Shown: positions 1-7,105, counted from the stretch's first letter. The stretch is DNA of 8,433 bases from Pseudomonadota bacterium (GCA_025360685.1 JANYBR010000038.1:1-8433); one strand, 5' to 3'. Program-made: numbers and translations. The notes: generated by a model not told the origin, from the letters alone.

Positions 1-135
1 CTCGATACAAGGGCGCACTTCGATCTTCTGGAAGCCTTCGGTCGCCTCGAGCAGCGGCCGGACCTGCTTCAGCGCGGCCTCGAACGCGGACGACTGGCCC
101 TTTTTGATGTTCAGGACGGCTTGCTCGATGATCAT
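1..135 (-). CDS. Antibiotic biosynthesis monooxygenase (ABM) family protein, partial (N-terminal 45 residues)
   Basis: The gene starts with ATG at 135-133 and stays open in frame to the window edge, giving 45 residues that begin MIIEQAVLNIKKGQ and reach EGFQKIEVRPCIE. This resembles the first strand and helix of small ABM-fold (dimeric alpha/beta barrel) proteins, in which an opening beta strand is followed by a helix rich in Ala, Phe and Glu and then a 'GF..xEV' strand. Family members are cofactor-free monooxygenases or, more often, proteins of unknown role. The start overlaps the stop of the upstream HIT gene by ATGA (132-135), so it is the fourth gene of the ridA-DUF482-HIT operon and is probably translated by coupling. 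Its C-terminal half lies outside the window, so the family call rests on the N-terminus only. Confidence 0.72.
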   Translation of the reverse strand, partial: MIIEQAVLNIKKGQSSAFEAALKQVRPLLEATEGFQKIEVRPCIE

Positions 136-548
136 AGCGCGGCCCGGATCTTTTCGGCCACGGGCGCGAGCACTTTCGCATCGGCCACCGTGCGGCCGTG
201 CAGTTTCATGTCCAAACCTTGAAAGCGCGGCAGGATGTGAAAGTGCAGATGCGGCACGCTTTGGCCGGCTTCGGCGCCGTTCAGTTGCGCCAGCATCAGG
301 CCGGGGGAGGCGAACGCCTTCTTCACCGCGGCTGCAACCTTCTGGGTGGTACGGATCGTGGCCGCCGCGCCCTCTGGCGAAACGTCGAAAATCGTCACGG
401 CCTGCTCCTTGGGAATGACCAGCGTATGACCTTCGGTGGCCGGCATGATGTCGAGAAAGGCGAGGGTGAGATCATCCTCATAGACGGCGAACTTGGGAAG
501 CTCGCCGCGCAGGATGCGTGCGAAGATGTTGTTGGGATCATAGGCCAT
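132..548 (-). CDS. HIT (histidine triad) family protein, Hint-like nucleotide hydrolase
   Basis: This 138-residue protein carries the histidine-triad signature HLHFH at residues 100-104 (His100, His102, His104) inside QSVPHLHFHILPR. The middle His is the expected nucleotide-attacking residue. The N-terminal part, with NIFARILRGELP and later FLDIMPATEGHTLVIPK, is typical of Hint/HinT proteins, which hydrolyse purine nucleoside phosphoramidates and aminoacyl-AMP in the cytoplasm. The length fits the family (about 110-145 residues). A purine-rich AGAGGA lies nine bases before the ATG. The ATG overlaps the DUF482 stop as TGATG, and the HIT stop overlaps the ABM start as ATGA, so it is an internal operon gene. 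The general function is confident; the physiological substrate cannot be told. Confidence 0.95.
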   Translation of the reverse strand: MAYDPNNIFARILRGELPKFAVYEDDLTLAFLDIMPATEGHTLVIPKEQAVTIFDVSPEGAAATIRTTQKVAAAVKKAFASPGLMLAQLNGAEAGQSVPHLHFHILPRFQGLDMKLHGRTVADAKVLAPVAEKIRAAL

Positions 549-1732
549 CAGTCATCATCCTCTGGTGCATTCGCCTTCTTGAACGGGCCGCGCTCGGCCA
601 GCTCCTCGATATGCTCGGCAACCGCCTCGCGCTCGCGCCGCAGATAATCGTTTACGGCGCGGCGCAGTCCTTCATGCGCGATGTAGTGCGCGCTGTAGGT
701 CGGTGTCGGCATATAGCCTCGCAGCAGCTTGTGCGCGCCCTGCGCTCCGGCCTCGACCTTCGCAAGTCCGCGCGCGATGGCGAAATCGATCGCCTGATAG
801 TAGCAGGTTTCGAAATGCAGGAACGGCACGAACTCGGTGCAGCCCCAGTTGCGGCCGAACAGAGTGCCGCCGCCGGCGAAGTTGAGCGCACCGGCGATGG
901 TGCGGCCCGAACGCCGCGCCAGGATCAACACAACCTGCTCGGCCATTGTCGCGCCGATGCGGCTGAAGAAATCCCGGGTGAGATAGGGGCGTCCCCATTT
1001 GCGCCCGCCCGTGTCCATGTAGAATTCGAAGAACGTGTCCCAGTGGCGTTCCGTCAAATCGCTGCCCGTCAGCCAGTCGAACTCAACTCCCGCGTCGCGC
1101 ACGGCGGCGCGTTCCTTGCGCAGGTTCTTGCGCTTTGACGACGACAGTTCGGAGAGGAACTGTTCGAAGTTCTGATAGCCGCGATTAAGCCAGTGGAACT
1201 GCTGGTCATTGCGCAACAGATAGCCGCATTCCCCCGCCGCCTTCCATTCGTCCTCGGTCAGGAACGTGATGTGGAGCGACGACGCTCTGAGCTGCTGCAC
1301 GGCGGTCGCGCCAGTCGCCAGAAGTGCTTCGCGTCCCGCCGCAACGCTTGTGCCGGCAGCGACCAGCAAACGATTACCGGTCACCGGCGTAAAGGGCACC
1401 GACGCCTGGAGCTTGGGGTAGTAGTCACCGCCGGAACGTTCCAGCGCGTCGGCCCAGGGGGAATCGAAGACGTACTCGCCCTGGCTGTGGTTCTTGAGAT
1501 AGGTCGGCAGCAGCGCGATGACCCGGCCGTCGTTCTCGACGACCAAATGTGCTGGCTTCCACCCGGTTCGCGTCGTCGCCGAGCCGGACTCCTCGCACGC
1601 TGCAAAGAACTCGTAGCGGGTGAAGGGGTGCGGATCACCGAGGCCTTGTGGATTCGCGCAGGCGTTCCAGTCCGCCTCTCCGATATCGGATGCGGAACTG
1701 GCGATGCGCGCTGTGATGCCTTCTTTCGTCAC
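548..1732 (-). CDS. DUF482 / FemAB-like GNAT-fold acyltransferase family protein
   Basis: This 394-residue protein matches the DUF482 family, often annotated as a GNAT or 'peptidogalycan biosynthesis' protein. Recognisable parts are the HPFTRYEFFAACEESGS segment near residue 35, SSSKRKNLRKERAA near residue 200, the GRNWGC...FLHFETCYYQAIDFAI block near residue 295, and a C-terminal KLLRGYMPTPTYSAHYI block. The fold is thought to be two GNAT-like domains as in Fem aminoacyltransferases, but no substrate is established. There is no signal peptide or membrane segment. The start is GTG at 1732-1730, and its GTGA overlaps the ridA stop, which supports this start over internal ones. The stop shares one base with the HIT start. 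The last residues (APEDDD) are very acidic. The family is sure; the reaction is not. Confidence 0.9.
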   Translation of the reverse strand: MTKEGITARIASSASDIGEADWNACANPQGLGDPHPFTRYEFFAACEESGSATTRTGWKPAHLVVENDGRVIALLPTYLKNHSQGEYVFDSPWADALERSGGDYYPKLQASVPFTPVTGNRLLVAAGTSVAAGREALLATGATAVQQLRASSLHITFLTEDEWKAAGECGYLLRNDQQFHWLNRGYQNFEQFLSELSSSKRKNLRKERAAVRDAGVEFDWLTGSDLTERHWDTFFEFYMDTGGRKWGRPYLTRDFFSRIGATMAEQVVLILARRSGRTIAGALNFAGGGTLFGRNWGCTEFVPFLHFETCYYQAIDFAIARGLAKVEAGAQGAHKLLRGYMPTPTYSAHYIAHEGLRRAVNDYLRREREAVAEHIEELAERGPFKKANAPEDDD

Positions 1733-2190
1733 ACGATTTCGAGTATCGCTTCCACTTCGGTCGCAACGTTTCTGGGCAGCGACCCGGCCCCGACTGCCGC
1801 GCGCGCATGTCTTCCTGCATCGCCGAAGACTTCGACGAACAGGTCCGAGGCGCCGTTTGCGACTTCCGGATGCTGGGTGAATCCCGGCACGGCGTTCACA
1901 AACACGGTCACCTTCACGATGCGTTTCACGCGCTCCAGATCGCCACCACAGGCCGCCTTGGCCTGCGCGATGACATTGAGGCCGCAGAGTCGCGCGGCGG
2001 CCTTGCCGTCCTCGAGCGTCAGCTCTTTTCCGACCGTACCGACATATTTGAGACCTTCCGGCGTCAGCGTTACCTGTCCCGCGACGTAAACGTTCCTGCC
2101 GCTAATCACGTAGGGAACATAGCTGGCCACCGGAGACGGCGGAGCCGGCAGGACGATATTCAATTCCTTCAGGCGGGCTTCGACTGTCAT
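1729..2190 (-). CDS. RidA/YjgF/YER057c/UK114 family protein
   Basis: This 153-residue protein contains the RidA-fold pattern VPYVISGRNVYVAGQV near residues 25-40 and the C-terminal block RHARAAVGAGSLPRNVATEVEA. Arg130 and Glu145 stand 15 residues apart, exactly as Arg105 and Glu120 do in E. coli RidA, which deaminates reactive enamine/imine intermediates; the key Arg is therefore present. At 153 residues it is longer than archetypal RidA (about 128) and carries an N-terminal extension, as in the longer RidA subfamilies, so its substrate may differ. The ATG at 2190-2188 has a GAGGAA ribosome-binding site at 2196-2201, five bases upstream. It is the first gene of the minus-strand operon and is divergent from aguA. 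Confidence 0.93.
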   Translation of the reverse strand: MTVEARLKELNIVLPAPPSPVASYVPYVISGRNVYVAGQVTLTPEGLKYVGTVGKELTLEDGKAAARLCGLNVIAQAKAACGGDLERVKRIVKVTVFVNAVPGFTQHPEVANGASDLFVEVFGDAGRHARAAVGAGSLPRNVATEVEAILEIV

Positions 2191-2280
2191 CTCTGTTCCT
2201 CGTTCGATTCAAAGAGTAACGCGGCACGCCGCTTCAAGCGAGGGGTTCCTGATGCCGCACGCGACGCGCTATAAGCGAGC
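2191..2280. promoter_or_regulatory. Divergent promoter region between ridA-like gene and aguA
   Basis: These 90 bases must serve both directions. Toward aguA there is a TATAAG (2270-2275) that resembles a -10 box, with a weak TTCCTG (2246-2251) 18 bases before it. The -10-like box ends five bases before the aguA ATG, so transcription would begin at or next to the start codon. Toward ridA there is a GAGGAA ribosome-binding site (2196-2201) and a TTGAAG that could be a -35. A compact inverted repeat, GCGGC-AC-GCCGC, covers 2221-2232 and could be an operator or only GC-rich background. No promoter here is proven. Confidence 0.45.
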
Positions 2281-3327
2281 ATGACGAAAAGGCTCGATGC
2301 CGACGACCCCTGTCCCGCGCGTGACGGCTTTGCGATGCCCGCGGAGTGGTCGCCGCACATCCGGACCTGGATGTGTTGGCCCTGCCGCATCGAAACCTGG
2401 GGAGGGCCCGATGGATTGCTGCGCGCCAAGCAGGCTGTGGCGCGCGTGGCGCGCGCAATTTCTTCCTTCGAACAGGTCGTGATTGCGGCGCGGCCGCTCG
2501 ACGCGGCCGAAGCAAAGCTGGCGACCTCGGGCAAGGCGGAAATATACGAAGTACCGATCGATGATTCCTGGGCGCGGGACTCCGGTCCCACCTTCGTGGC
2601 CGCCTCTGACGGACGGCGCGGCGCCGTGCAGTGGGAGTTCAACGCCTGGGGCAACAAATATCATCCGTGGGCGGACGATGCCCAGTTCGCCGGCCGGGTG
2701 GCGCGGCGGTCCGACGTCCGCATCTATCAGGCACCGCTTGTCTGCGAAGGTGGCGCGATCCACACGGATGGCGAGGGTACGCTGATCACCACCGAACAGT
2801 GCCTGCTCAACGCCAACCGCAATCCGCATCTGGATCGCCAACAGGTCGAGGAACGGCTGGCACTCTTCACCGGCGCGCGGCGCGTCATCTGGCTCGGCGA
2901 AGGCTTCTCGGACGACGAGACCGACGGCCATGTCGACAACATCGCCTGTTTCTTGGCGCCCGGGCGTGTGCTCGTTGGTGTGCCCAGTTCGCGCTCGCAT
3001 CCCGATTTCGCCCCGGTGATGGAGGCCATCCGCCGTCTTTCGGACACGCGCGATGCCGAAGGACGTCGGATCGAAATCGTCGAAGTCGAGCAGCCGCTAA
3101 AGCAGGGCACCGACTGGCGCGGCCGTCCTCTGCAGGCGAGCTATGTCAATTTTTATCTGCCGAGCGGCGGCGTGGTCATGCCGGCGTTCGACGACCGCAA
3201 TGACGAAAAGGCGCGCGAACTTCTCGCCAGCTGTTTTCCCGGCCGCGACATCTTGCAAATTCTCGCGAACGACATCGTGGCGGGCGGCGGCGGTATCCAT
3301 TGCATCACACAACAGGAACCCGAATGA
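2281..3327 (+). CDS. aguA: Agmatine deiminase (agmatine iminohydrolase)
   Basis: This enzyme hydrolyses agmatine to N-carbamoylputrescine and ammonia, the middle step from arginine to putrescine by way of arginine decarboxylase. The 348-residue protein fits the peptidylarginine-deiminase-like family along its whole length. It shows the N-terminal MPAEWSPHIRTWMCWP (residues 19-34), DDSWARDSGP (94-103), CEGGAIHTDGEG (155-166), NANRNP (177-182), DETDGHVDN (212-220, with the catalytic-type His217) and the C-terminal GGGGIHCITQQEP, in which Cys341 is the expected nucleophile. The ATG at 2281 gives a short N-terminal tail before the conserved MPAEW. No good Shine-Dalgarno is seen, and the -10-like box lies so close that the message may be leaderless. 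The stop overlaps aguB by ATGA. Confidence 0.97.
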   Translation: MTKRLDADDPCPARDGFAMPAEWSPHIRTWMCWPCRIETWGGPDGLLRAKQAVARVARAISSFEQVVIAARPLDAAEAKLATSGKAEIYEVPIDDSWARDSGPTFVAASDGRRGAVQWEFNAWGNKYHPWADDAQFAGRVARRSDVRIYQAPLVCEGGAIHTDGEGTLITTEQCLLNANRNPHLDRQQVEERLALFTGARRVIWLGEGFSDDETDGHVDNIACFLAPGRVLVGVPSSRSHPDFAPVMEAIRRLSDTRDAEGRRIEIVEVEQPLKQGTDWRGRPLQASYVNFYLPSGGVVMPAFDDRNDEKARELLASCFPGRDILQILANDIVAGGGGIHCITQQEPE

Positions 3328-4199
3328 GACAGGTCACGTTCGCGGCGACGCAGTTTGCCTGCTCGTGGGACAAGCGGGCCAATGTCGATGAGGCCAAGGC
3401 GCTGGTGCGCCAGGCCGCCGCGAAGGGGGCCAATGCGATCCTGGTCCAGGAATTGTTCGAGACTCCCTATTTCTGCCAGGACCAGTCGGCCGAACATTTC
3501 GCGCTCGCTGGCCCGTTTGAAGACAACCCCTTGATCGTAGAGATGGCCGCGTTGGCGAAATCGCTAAGCGTTGTCCTGCCTGTCAGCTTTTTCGAGAAGG
3601 CCGGCCATGCGCATTTCAATTCGCTTGCGATGATCGACGCCGACGGAAGCGTGATGGGCCTTTACCGAAAGTCGCACATTCCCGACGGGCCGGGCTACCA
3701 GGAAAAGTTCTACTTCACGCCGGGTGATACCGGCTTCAAGGTGTGGCGCACGCGCTTTGGAACATTCGGCGTCGGCATTTGCTGGGATCAGTGGTTCCCC
3801 GAAGCAGCACGCGCGATGGCGCTGATGGGCGCAGAGGCGTTGTTCTATCCCACTGCCATCGGTTCGGAACCTCCACCTGCGCCGCCGGTCGACAGCCGCG
3901 ATCATTGGCGGCGCGTCATGCAAGGCCACGCGGCGGCCAACTTCATGCCGTTGATCGCCTCGAACCGCATCGGCAAGGAGAAGGGGCTGGCGGGTGAGAT
4001 GACGTTCTACGGCTCCTCATTCGTGGCCGACGCGACAGGCGCGATAGTTGCCGAACTGGATCGTTCAACCGAAGGCGTTGCGGTGGCGGCATTCGATCTG
4101 GACGAGGTTGCGAAGTCGCGCGCCTCGTGGGGCCTGTTCCGCGACCGGCGGCCGGATCTCTACGGCGCGATCGTCAGCCATGATGGTGGACGGAAGTAA
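3324..4199 (+). CDS. aguB: N-carbamoylputrescine amidase
   Basis: This enzyme hydrolyses N-carbamoylputrescine to putrescine, CO2 and ammonia, completing the step begun by AguA. The 291-residue nitrilase-superfamily protein has the Glu-Lys-Cys triad in its expected settings: Glu43 in VQELFETPYFC, Lys116 in LYRKSHIPDGPGYQEKFY, and Cys153 in GICWDQWFPEAAR. The stretches PTAIGSEP and RVMQGHAAANFMP are typical of the plant/bacterial AguB group. I place the start at ATG 3324-3326 rather than an in-frame TTG at 3300: it gives the family-like MRQVTFAATQ, has AGGAA at 3314-3318 five bases upstream, and overlaps the aguA stop as ATGA. A two-gene operon for putrescine synthesis is clear; speA is not in the window. 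Confidence 0.97.
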   Translation: MRQVTFAATQFACSWDKRANVDEAKALVRQAAAKGANAILVQELFETPYFCQDQSAEHFALAGPFEDNPLIVEMAALAKSLSVVLPVSFFEKAGHAHFNSLAMIDADGSVMGLYRKSHIPDGPGYQEKFYFTPGDTGFKVWRTRFGTFGVGICWDQWFPEAARAMALMGAEALFYPTAIGSEPPPAPPVDSRDHWRRVMQGHAAANFMPLIASNRIGKEKGLAGEMTFYGSSFVADATGAIVAELDRSTEGVAVAAFDLDEVAKSRASWGLFRDRRPDLYGAIVSHDGGRK

Positions 4200-4224
4200 T
4201 CCATCAAGCGGAGTTCGCGTTACA

Positions 4225-4274
4225 TCCTTCATCCTGAGCGTGTCGAAGGACGAAGACGAGGGCCGAAGGCTCAG
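4225..4274. repeat. Intergenic inverted-repeat element at the aguB/dinB convergent junction (REP-like)
   Basis: The 71 bases between the convergent aguB and dinB stops contain nested inverted repeats: TCCTTC (4225-4230) with GAAGGA (4245-4250), and CTGAGC (4234-4239) with GCTCAG (4269-4274). A small GGGCC-GAA-GGCTC hairpin sits at 4260-4272. The text CATCCTGAGCGTGTCGAAGGA resembles short palindromic intergenic repeats that recur in many alphaproteobacterial genomes (CATCCTGAG... and ...TCGAAGGATG). The element runs into the last codon and stop of dinB. It could act as a bidirectional transcription-ending structure, although no T-run follows on either strand. Only one copy is in this window, so repetition in the genome is inferred. 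Confidence 0.5.
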
Positions 4275-5533
4275 CGCTTCCGCGTCGAACGTCCTTTGAC
4301 AACTGCCTTGTCGCCGAATTTTTTGCGCACCTTGTCCATCGCACGTTCCGCCGCCGCGCGCTTGCCGGTGCCGTCATCGACCAGATCGGCGGGATCGCAA
4401 TCGCCGGCATCAGCCAGATGACTGATGCCGACACCGAGCAGGCGATAGGCGGTGCCGCCCGCTTCCCGGCGCAGGGCCTCGCGCGCGGTGCGAAAGATGC
4501 GGTCCGCGAGTTGTGTCGGCGCATCGAGGGAAGCGCTGCGGGTTCGAGTCTTGAAGGCCGACGTTTTCAGCTTCAGGACGACGGTACGTCCTCCCATCTG
4601 CGCGGCCTTCGCCCGCGCCGACACCCTCTCGGCCTGGCGCCACAGGATCGCTTCCAGTTCGTCGAATGACGAGATGTTGGTATCGAAGGTCGTTTCCGAC
4701 GAGATGCTCTTCAGCTCGCCGTCCGGCTCGACGGTCCGCGAGTCCTCGGCATGCGAAAGCCGGTGCAACCACAGCCCGGTGTTGCCGTAGCGCCGTGCCA
4801 GCTCCTTCTGACTCAAATCCTGCAACTGCGCGATGTGCGTAATCCCGTCCTTCGCCAGCCGCGCCTGCAAGGCCGCACCGGCGCCGCGGATATATCCGAC
4901 CGGCTTGTCGCGCAGGAAACTCGACGCCTCCGCCTTGCCGATGACGGCGAAGCCTCGCGGCTTGTCGAGTTCCGACGCCAGCTTGGCGAGGAACTTGTTG
5001 AAGCTGAGTCCAACCGAAACCGTGATGCCGACCTCATTTTCGATTTTCTTCGCGAGCATCGCCATCGACTTTGCCGGCGGCACACCGTGCAGCCGCTCGG
5101 TGCCCGTCAGATCCAGATAGGCTTCGTCGAGGGACAGCGGCTCCACCAGCGGCGTCAGTTCGAGCATCATTTCGCGGATCTGTCTTGCCGCCTTGGTATA
5201 TTTCGCAAAGTTCGGTTTGATGACGACCGCATTCGGACAAAGTTCCAGCGCCTTGAACATCGGCATGGCCGAGCGCACGCCCGATATGCGCGCCACGTAG
5301 CAGGCCGTGGAGACCACGCCGCGGCTCGAGCTGCCGCCGACGATGACCGGCTTGTCGCGCAGGCTCGCGTCATCGCGCTTCTCAATCGCGGCGTAGAAGG
5401 CGTCGCAGTCCAGATGCGCAATTCCGAGCAACGTCAGCTCGCAGTGCACGAGTATCCGCAGGCTGCCGCAAGACTTGCAGCGCCGCGCGCCATCGGTGGC
5501 GTTGGCGAGGCAGTCGCGGCAGAACGCACTCAT
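4271..5533 (-). CDS. dinB: DNA polymerase IV (Y-family translesion polymerase)
   Basis: This error-prone polymerase copies past lesions. The 420-residue protein has the Y-family order: palm motif LDCDAFYAAIE (Asp42, with Tyr47 at the steric-gate position), the fingers, the catalytic pair in SLDEAYLDLTG (Asp136, Glu137), SVGLSFNKFLAKLASELDKP (174-192), helix-hairpin-helix DNA contacts, and a little-finger domain around residues 270-375. About 35 residues precede the palm and contain Cys5-x2-Cys8 and Cys19-x2-Cys22, a possible zinc-binding knuckle seen in alphaproteobacterial DinB. I choose ATG 5533-5531, since an upstream GTG (5569) would add 12 non-conserved residues and this ATG overlaps the sugar-kinase stop as ATGA. 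The C-terminus is basic (KGRSTRKR) with no obvious QLxLF clamp motif; the DPADLVDD near 380 is at best a degenerate one. I saw no GTTC-N7-GTTC SOS box just upstream. Confidence 0.96.
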   Translation of the reverse strand: MSAFCRDCLANATDGARRCKSCGSLRILVHCELTLLGIAHLDCDAFYAAIEKRDDASLRDKPVIVGGSSSRGVVSTACYVARISGVRSAMPMFKALELCPNAVVIKPNFAKYTKAARQIREMMLELTPLVEPLSLDEAYLDLTGTERLHGVPPAKSMAMLAKKIENEVGITVSVGLSFNKFLAKLASELDKPRGFAVIGKAEASSFLRDKPVGYIRGAGAALQARLAKDGITHIAQLQDLSQKELARRYGNTGLWLHRLSHAEDSRTVEPDGELKSISSETTFDTNISSFDELEAILWRQAERVSARAKAAQMGGRTVVLKLKTSAFKTRTRSASLDAPTQLADRIFRTAREALRREAGGTAYRLLGVGISHLADAGDCDPADLVDDGTGKRAAAERAMDKVRKKFGDKAVVKGRSTRKR

Positions 5534-6453
5534 TCGCGCAACAGGGCTGCCGCCTCGTCCTCGCTCCACAGCCAGGCAGCACCGCGAACGCCGCTGGAGT
5601 CGCCATGCCTGTTCTTGACGATCCGCGTGCGGCCTTCCGGCGTGAAAGCATAGGATTCAACCCTCGGCGGCAGCTCGAAATAAAGCGCTTCGATGTTCGA
5701 CAGACCTCCGCCTATCACAACAACGTCGGGATCCAGAATGTTCACGATTCCGGCGACCGAGCGGGCGAAGCGGTCGTAGAAATCCTCCATCACGGCCAGG
5801 GCCATGGCGTCGCCCTTGGCTGCAAATGCGGCGATCTCTTCGCCCGACGAATGAAGGCCCGCGCGACGTGCATAGTCGGCCCTGAGACCTGTGCCGCTGA
5901 TCCAGGCTTCGATGCAACTCGTGCGGCCGCAATAGCATTTGGGCGAGACCGCGATTTCGCCGGCGGTCGGAGCGGGCAGGGGGTTGTGTCCCCACTCGCC
6001 CGCGATCGCGTGTGCGCCGGTCAGAACCTTGCCTTCGATGCAAACGCCGCCGCCGCACCCGGTACCAACGATAATTCCAAACACGATTGCGGCGCCTGCC
6101 GCTGCGCCGTCGGAAGCTTCCGAGAGCACGAAACAATTGGCGTCGTTTGCCACGCGCACCGGTCTGCCAAGCGCCGCGCCTAAGTCCCGGTCAAGCGGAT
6201 GGCCAATCAGGCGCGTGGAGTTGGAGTTCTTTACCAGACCGGTGATCGGACTGATCGCGCCGGGAATCGCGACCCCGACGCTGCCGCGCCGGCCGAGTTT
6301 GCTCTCCGTGCTGCGGACCAGATCGTTCAGCGCGCGGATCGTATCGTCATAGGCATTCTGCGGTGTGCCGATGCGCTGGCGCAGAACTTCCTGTCCCCTA
6401 TCGAGTGCAACAATCTCGATCTTCGTTCCGCCGAGGTCGATACCGATCCGCAT
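5530..6453 (-). CDS. mak: ROK family sugar kinase, Mak-like (fructokinase/mannokinase)
   Basis: This predicted cytoplasmic kinase phosphorylates a free hexose, most likely fructose or mannose, at the 6-position with ATP. The 307 residues show the N-terminal phosphate loop GIDLGGTKIE (4-13), the catalytic Asp104 in VANDANCF, the GTGCGGGV glycine loop (130-137), GEWGHNPLP (152-160), and the ROK zinc site made of His156 and Cys173, Cys175 and Cys180 in CYCGRTSCIEAWISGTG. NILDPDVVVIGGGLSN and the C-terminal KNRHGDSSGVRGAAWLW match my memory of E. coli Mak closely. N-acetylglucosamine kinase is the main alternative. The ATG comes one base after the HAD gene's TAG, and its stop overlaps dinB by ATGA, so it is the third gene of a four-gene operon. 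Confidence 0.88.
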   Translation of the reverse strand: MRIGIDLGGTKIEIVALDRGQEVLRQRIGTPQNAYDDTIRALNDLVRSTESKLGRRGSVGVAIPGAISPITGLVKNSNSTRLIGHPLDRDLGAALGRPVRVANDANCFVLSEASDGAAAGAAIVFGIIVGTGCGGGVCIEGKVLTGAHAIAGEWGHNPLPAPTAGEIAVSPKCYCGRTSCIEAWISGTGLRADYARRAGLHSSGEEIAAFAAKGDAMALAVMEDFYDRFARSVAGIVNILDPDVVVIGGGLSNIEALYFELPPRVESYAFTPEGRTRIVKNRHGDSSGVRGAAWLWSEDEAAALLRE

Positions 6454-6454
6454 G

Positions 6455-7105
6455 CTACAGGCCCGCTTCGTGCAGCTTCGACGAAATGAACGCTTCGGCG
6501 TCCTTCCAGCCTTCGGCGCGGAAGTGGGCGTGCTCGGCGGCGGGCAGAAGCGGCTTCAGACGGTCGTCACCGATAAGATGGATCCGCATTACGTCTGGCG
6601 CGTGCTGTGCCGACGACGCCAGATTTTGCGGAATGTCGTCGACAAAAAAGGACGGCCGTCCAGCGCGCGACGTCAGCACTTTCACCGATTCGCCCTTCAG
6701 TCCGCTGTTCGCCACCACCGGCAGTGACAGGCCAAATATTTCCAGGTTGCGCAATCTTGCAATCGCCTGGGTGGGAGAAATGTTGGTCAGCACGACAATG
6801 TCGAGCTGCCGGGAAAGCCTGTGCAGGCTGTCGCGGGCGCCGTCGACCATCTCCAGCGAATCGAGATCGCGGCGAAATTCCTCGAGCAGCGCAGTTACTT
6901 CGACATCAAGGATGGCGGTACGGTCGTCCTGGCGCTTCACGTTGCCGTGCAGGCGATAGCTGGTCAGATCGAGGAAGAGGTCCTGCTCGCCGAGAAAACG
7001 GTCGAAGCCTTCCACGAAGCGCAACAGAACTTCATCCGCGTCGACGATCAACAAGGGGCGCCCGGGTATGAGGCGGGCCAGAGCGGCTGAGAGATCGTGC
7101 GTCAT
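6455..7105 (-). CDS. HAD-superfamily hydrolase-like protein
   Basis: The four HAD motifs can be placed in this 216-residue protein: motif I VDADEVLL with Asp22 (nucleophile) and Asp24 (acid/base), motif II LTN with Thr107, a motif III Lys137 in SGLKGES, and motif IV FFVDDIPQN with Asp156 and Asp157. The helix-rich stretch between motifs I and II (about residues 28-100) would be a C1-type cap that selects a small phosphorylated substrate. The set predicts an active Mg2+-dependent phosphatase, but the substrate is unknown. Its start overlaps the DUF3572 stop as ATGA, and it ends one base before the sugar kinase, so a sugar phosphate is a reasonable but unproven guess. Confidence 0.82.
   Translation of the reverse strand: MTHDLSAALARLIPGRPLLIVDADEVLLRFVEGFDRFLGEQDLFLDLTSYRLHGNVKRQDDRTAILDVEVTALLEEFRRDLDSLEMVDGARDSLHRLSRQLDIVVLTNISPTQAIARLRNLEIFGLSLPVVANSGLKGESVKVLTSRAGRPSFFVDDIPQNLASSAQHAPDVMRIHLIGDDRLKPLLPAAEHAHFRAEGWKDAEAFISSKLHEAGL

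Noticed and set aside
1193..2089. Long plus-strand reading frame (298 codons) opposite the DUF482 and ridA genes
   Set aside because: It is antisense to two well-recognised genes, is rich in Arg/Ala/Ser as expected of a GC-rich shadow frame, and shows no family motif.
2193..2206. GTTC-CTC-GTTC direct repeat as an alphaproteobacterial LexA box
   Set aside because: The spacer is three bases rather than the seven of the GTTC-N7-GTTC box, and it overlaps the ridA ribosome-binding site.
2269..3000. Minus-strand reading frame (243 codons) opposite aguA
   Set aside because: The opposite strand encodes complete agmatine deiminase with all active-site motifs, so this frame is a by-product of codon bias.
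4260..4272. Rho-independent terminator between aguB and dinB
   Set aside because: The GGGCC-GAA-GGCTC hairpin is short and no T-run follows on either strand; it fits better as part of the inverted-repeat element.
4751..5653. Plus-strand reading frame (300 codons) opposite dinB
   Set aside because: It is antisense to the DinB catalytic domain and has low-complexity Arg/Ala/His/Gln composition with no domain or ribosome-binding site.
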